DNA of 64,000 bases from Marivita sp046592965 (GTDB lineage: Bacteria; Pseudomonadota; Alphaproteobacteria; Rhodobacterales; Rhodobacteraceae): contig NZ_JBISBV010000001.1 of NCBI RefSeq assembly GCF_046592965.1, positions 310,001 through 374,000 of the forward strand, read 5' to 3'. This document shows, piece after piece, positions 63,883 through 64,000 of the stretch. Each line of letters starts with the position of its first letter. Position 1 is the stretch's first letter. Below the pieces are notes generated by a model. The model was given only the letters and a program-made list of their open reading frames with translations, made no database searches and was not told where the DNA came from. A program made the translations under genes and the position numbers.

Positions 63883-63906
63883 GGCCGCCCGTCCTGGGCG
63901 GCCTTT
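63883..63906 (+). terminator. Intrinsic terminator after the large glycosyltransferase gene
   Basis: GGCCGCCC (63883-63890) pairs with GGGCGGCC (63896-63903) across a 5-base loop, followed by TTT. It lies 67 bases after the stop codon, between this gene and an apparent convergent gene, so it may work in both directions. Confidence 0.75.
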
Positions 63907-63939
63907 GGGCACCGACGGTGCGTTGTGGACAATTCGTCC

Positions 63940-64000
63940 TTAATTCACGATGGATTGCACTTGACGGCGCTTTTCGCCCTCGCTGTCACCGGAGTGGATG
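63940..64000 (-). CDS. C-terminal end of a gene entering from the right, partial
   Basis: Nineteen codons open to the window edge end in TAA at 63940-63942: IHSGDSEGEKRRQVQSIVN. The charged, non-repetitive sequence and the terminator on its 3' side suggest a real convergent gene. Too short to assign a product. Confidence 0.35.
   Translation of the reverse strand, partial: IHSGDSEGEKRRQVQSIVN

Noticed and set aside
1..64000. CRISPR arrays, phage modules, toxin-antitoxin pairs, restriction systems
   Set aside because: No spaced direct repeats, integrases, phage structural genes or defence-type genes seen on reading both strands.

Overview
The window is GC-rich, densely coding chromosomal DNA that reads as a marine alphaproteobacterium of the Rhodobacteraceae (Roseobacter group). 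This is inferred from gene content: several TRAP transporters including a TAXI type, a soxBDAG sarcosine-oxidase set, an inositol operon with a LacI regulator, a leuB - EamA neighbourhood, and many ATGA/TGATG/GTGA start-stop overlaps. There are no phage genes, no CRISPR array and no rRNA. One tRNA (Pro, CGG) and one degraded IS3-type transposase are present.

Layout. 1-3.6 kb: a 5'-partial membrane protein, an endonuclease/exonuclease/phosphatase-family protein, leuB and a DMT permease. 3.6-12 kb: tRNA-Pro, then a PIG-L deacetylase/amidotransferase-like protein divergent from an ABC sugar-type importer (binding protein, two permeases, ATPase) whose operon also holds an argininosuccinate-lyase paralogue. 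12-16.2 kb: cydA-cydB plus a 34-residue DUF2474-like protein, divergent from a cardiolipin synthase. 16.2-29.1 kb: an inositol locus: iolD-C-B-J-G on the minus strand; on the plus strand two Gfo/Idh/MocA dehydrogenases around iolE; then a LacI regulator divergent from a ribose/inositol-type ABC importer. Both divergent promoters carry the same TTGCAACCGGTTGCAA palindrome, so the genes form a self-contained regulon.

29.1-35.5 kb: an Asp/Glu-racemase-like protein, a DadA-like oxidase, a fused TRAP permease and TAXI binding protein, with a divergent LysR regulator. 35.5-40.6 kb: soxB-soxD-soxA-soxG, in which SoxD has lost three of its four zinc ligands. 40.9-45.6 kb: a TRAP transporter, an amidase and a 52-residue membrane protein. 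45.7-54 kb: an IclR regulator translationally coupled to 2-oxoacid dehydrogenase E1alpha and a frameshifted E1beta, a second DctPQM TRAP transporter, an acetolactate-synthase-like ThDP enzyme and an unrecognised, internally duplicated protein. 54-56 kb: an Fsr-like MFS exporter and an aspartate-racemase-family protein. 56.1-57.1 kb: IS3 remnant and degraded DNA. 57.1-64 kb: a surface-glycan block with a glycosyltransferase/alpha-beta-hydrolase fusion, two related glycosyltransferases and a methyltransferase.

The window is mainly a series of uptake-plus-catabolism cassettes for inositol, sugars, secondary or D-amino acids and unidentified organic acids. Each has its transporter, enzymes and often its own regulator. 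In all five importer operons with a separate binding-protein gene, an RNA hairpin follows that gene and precedes the first permease gene. The best leads for undescribed biology are the duplicated protein with its two thiamine-enzyme systems (46.5-54 kb), the zinc-less SoxD, and the glycosyltransferase-hydrolase fusion.
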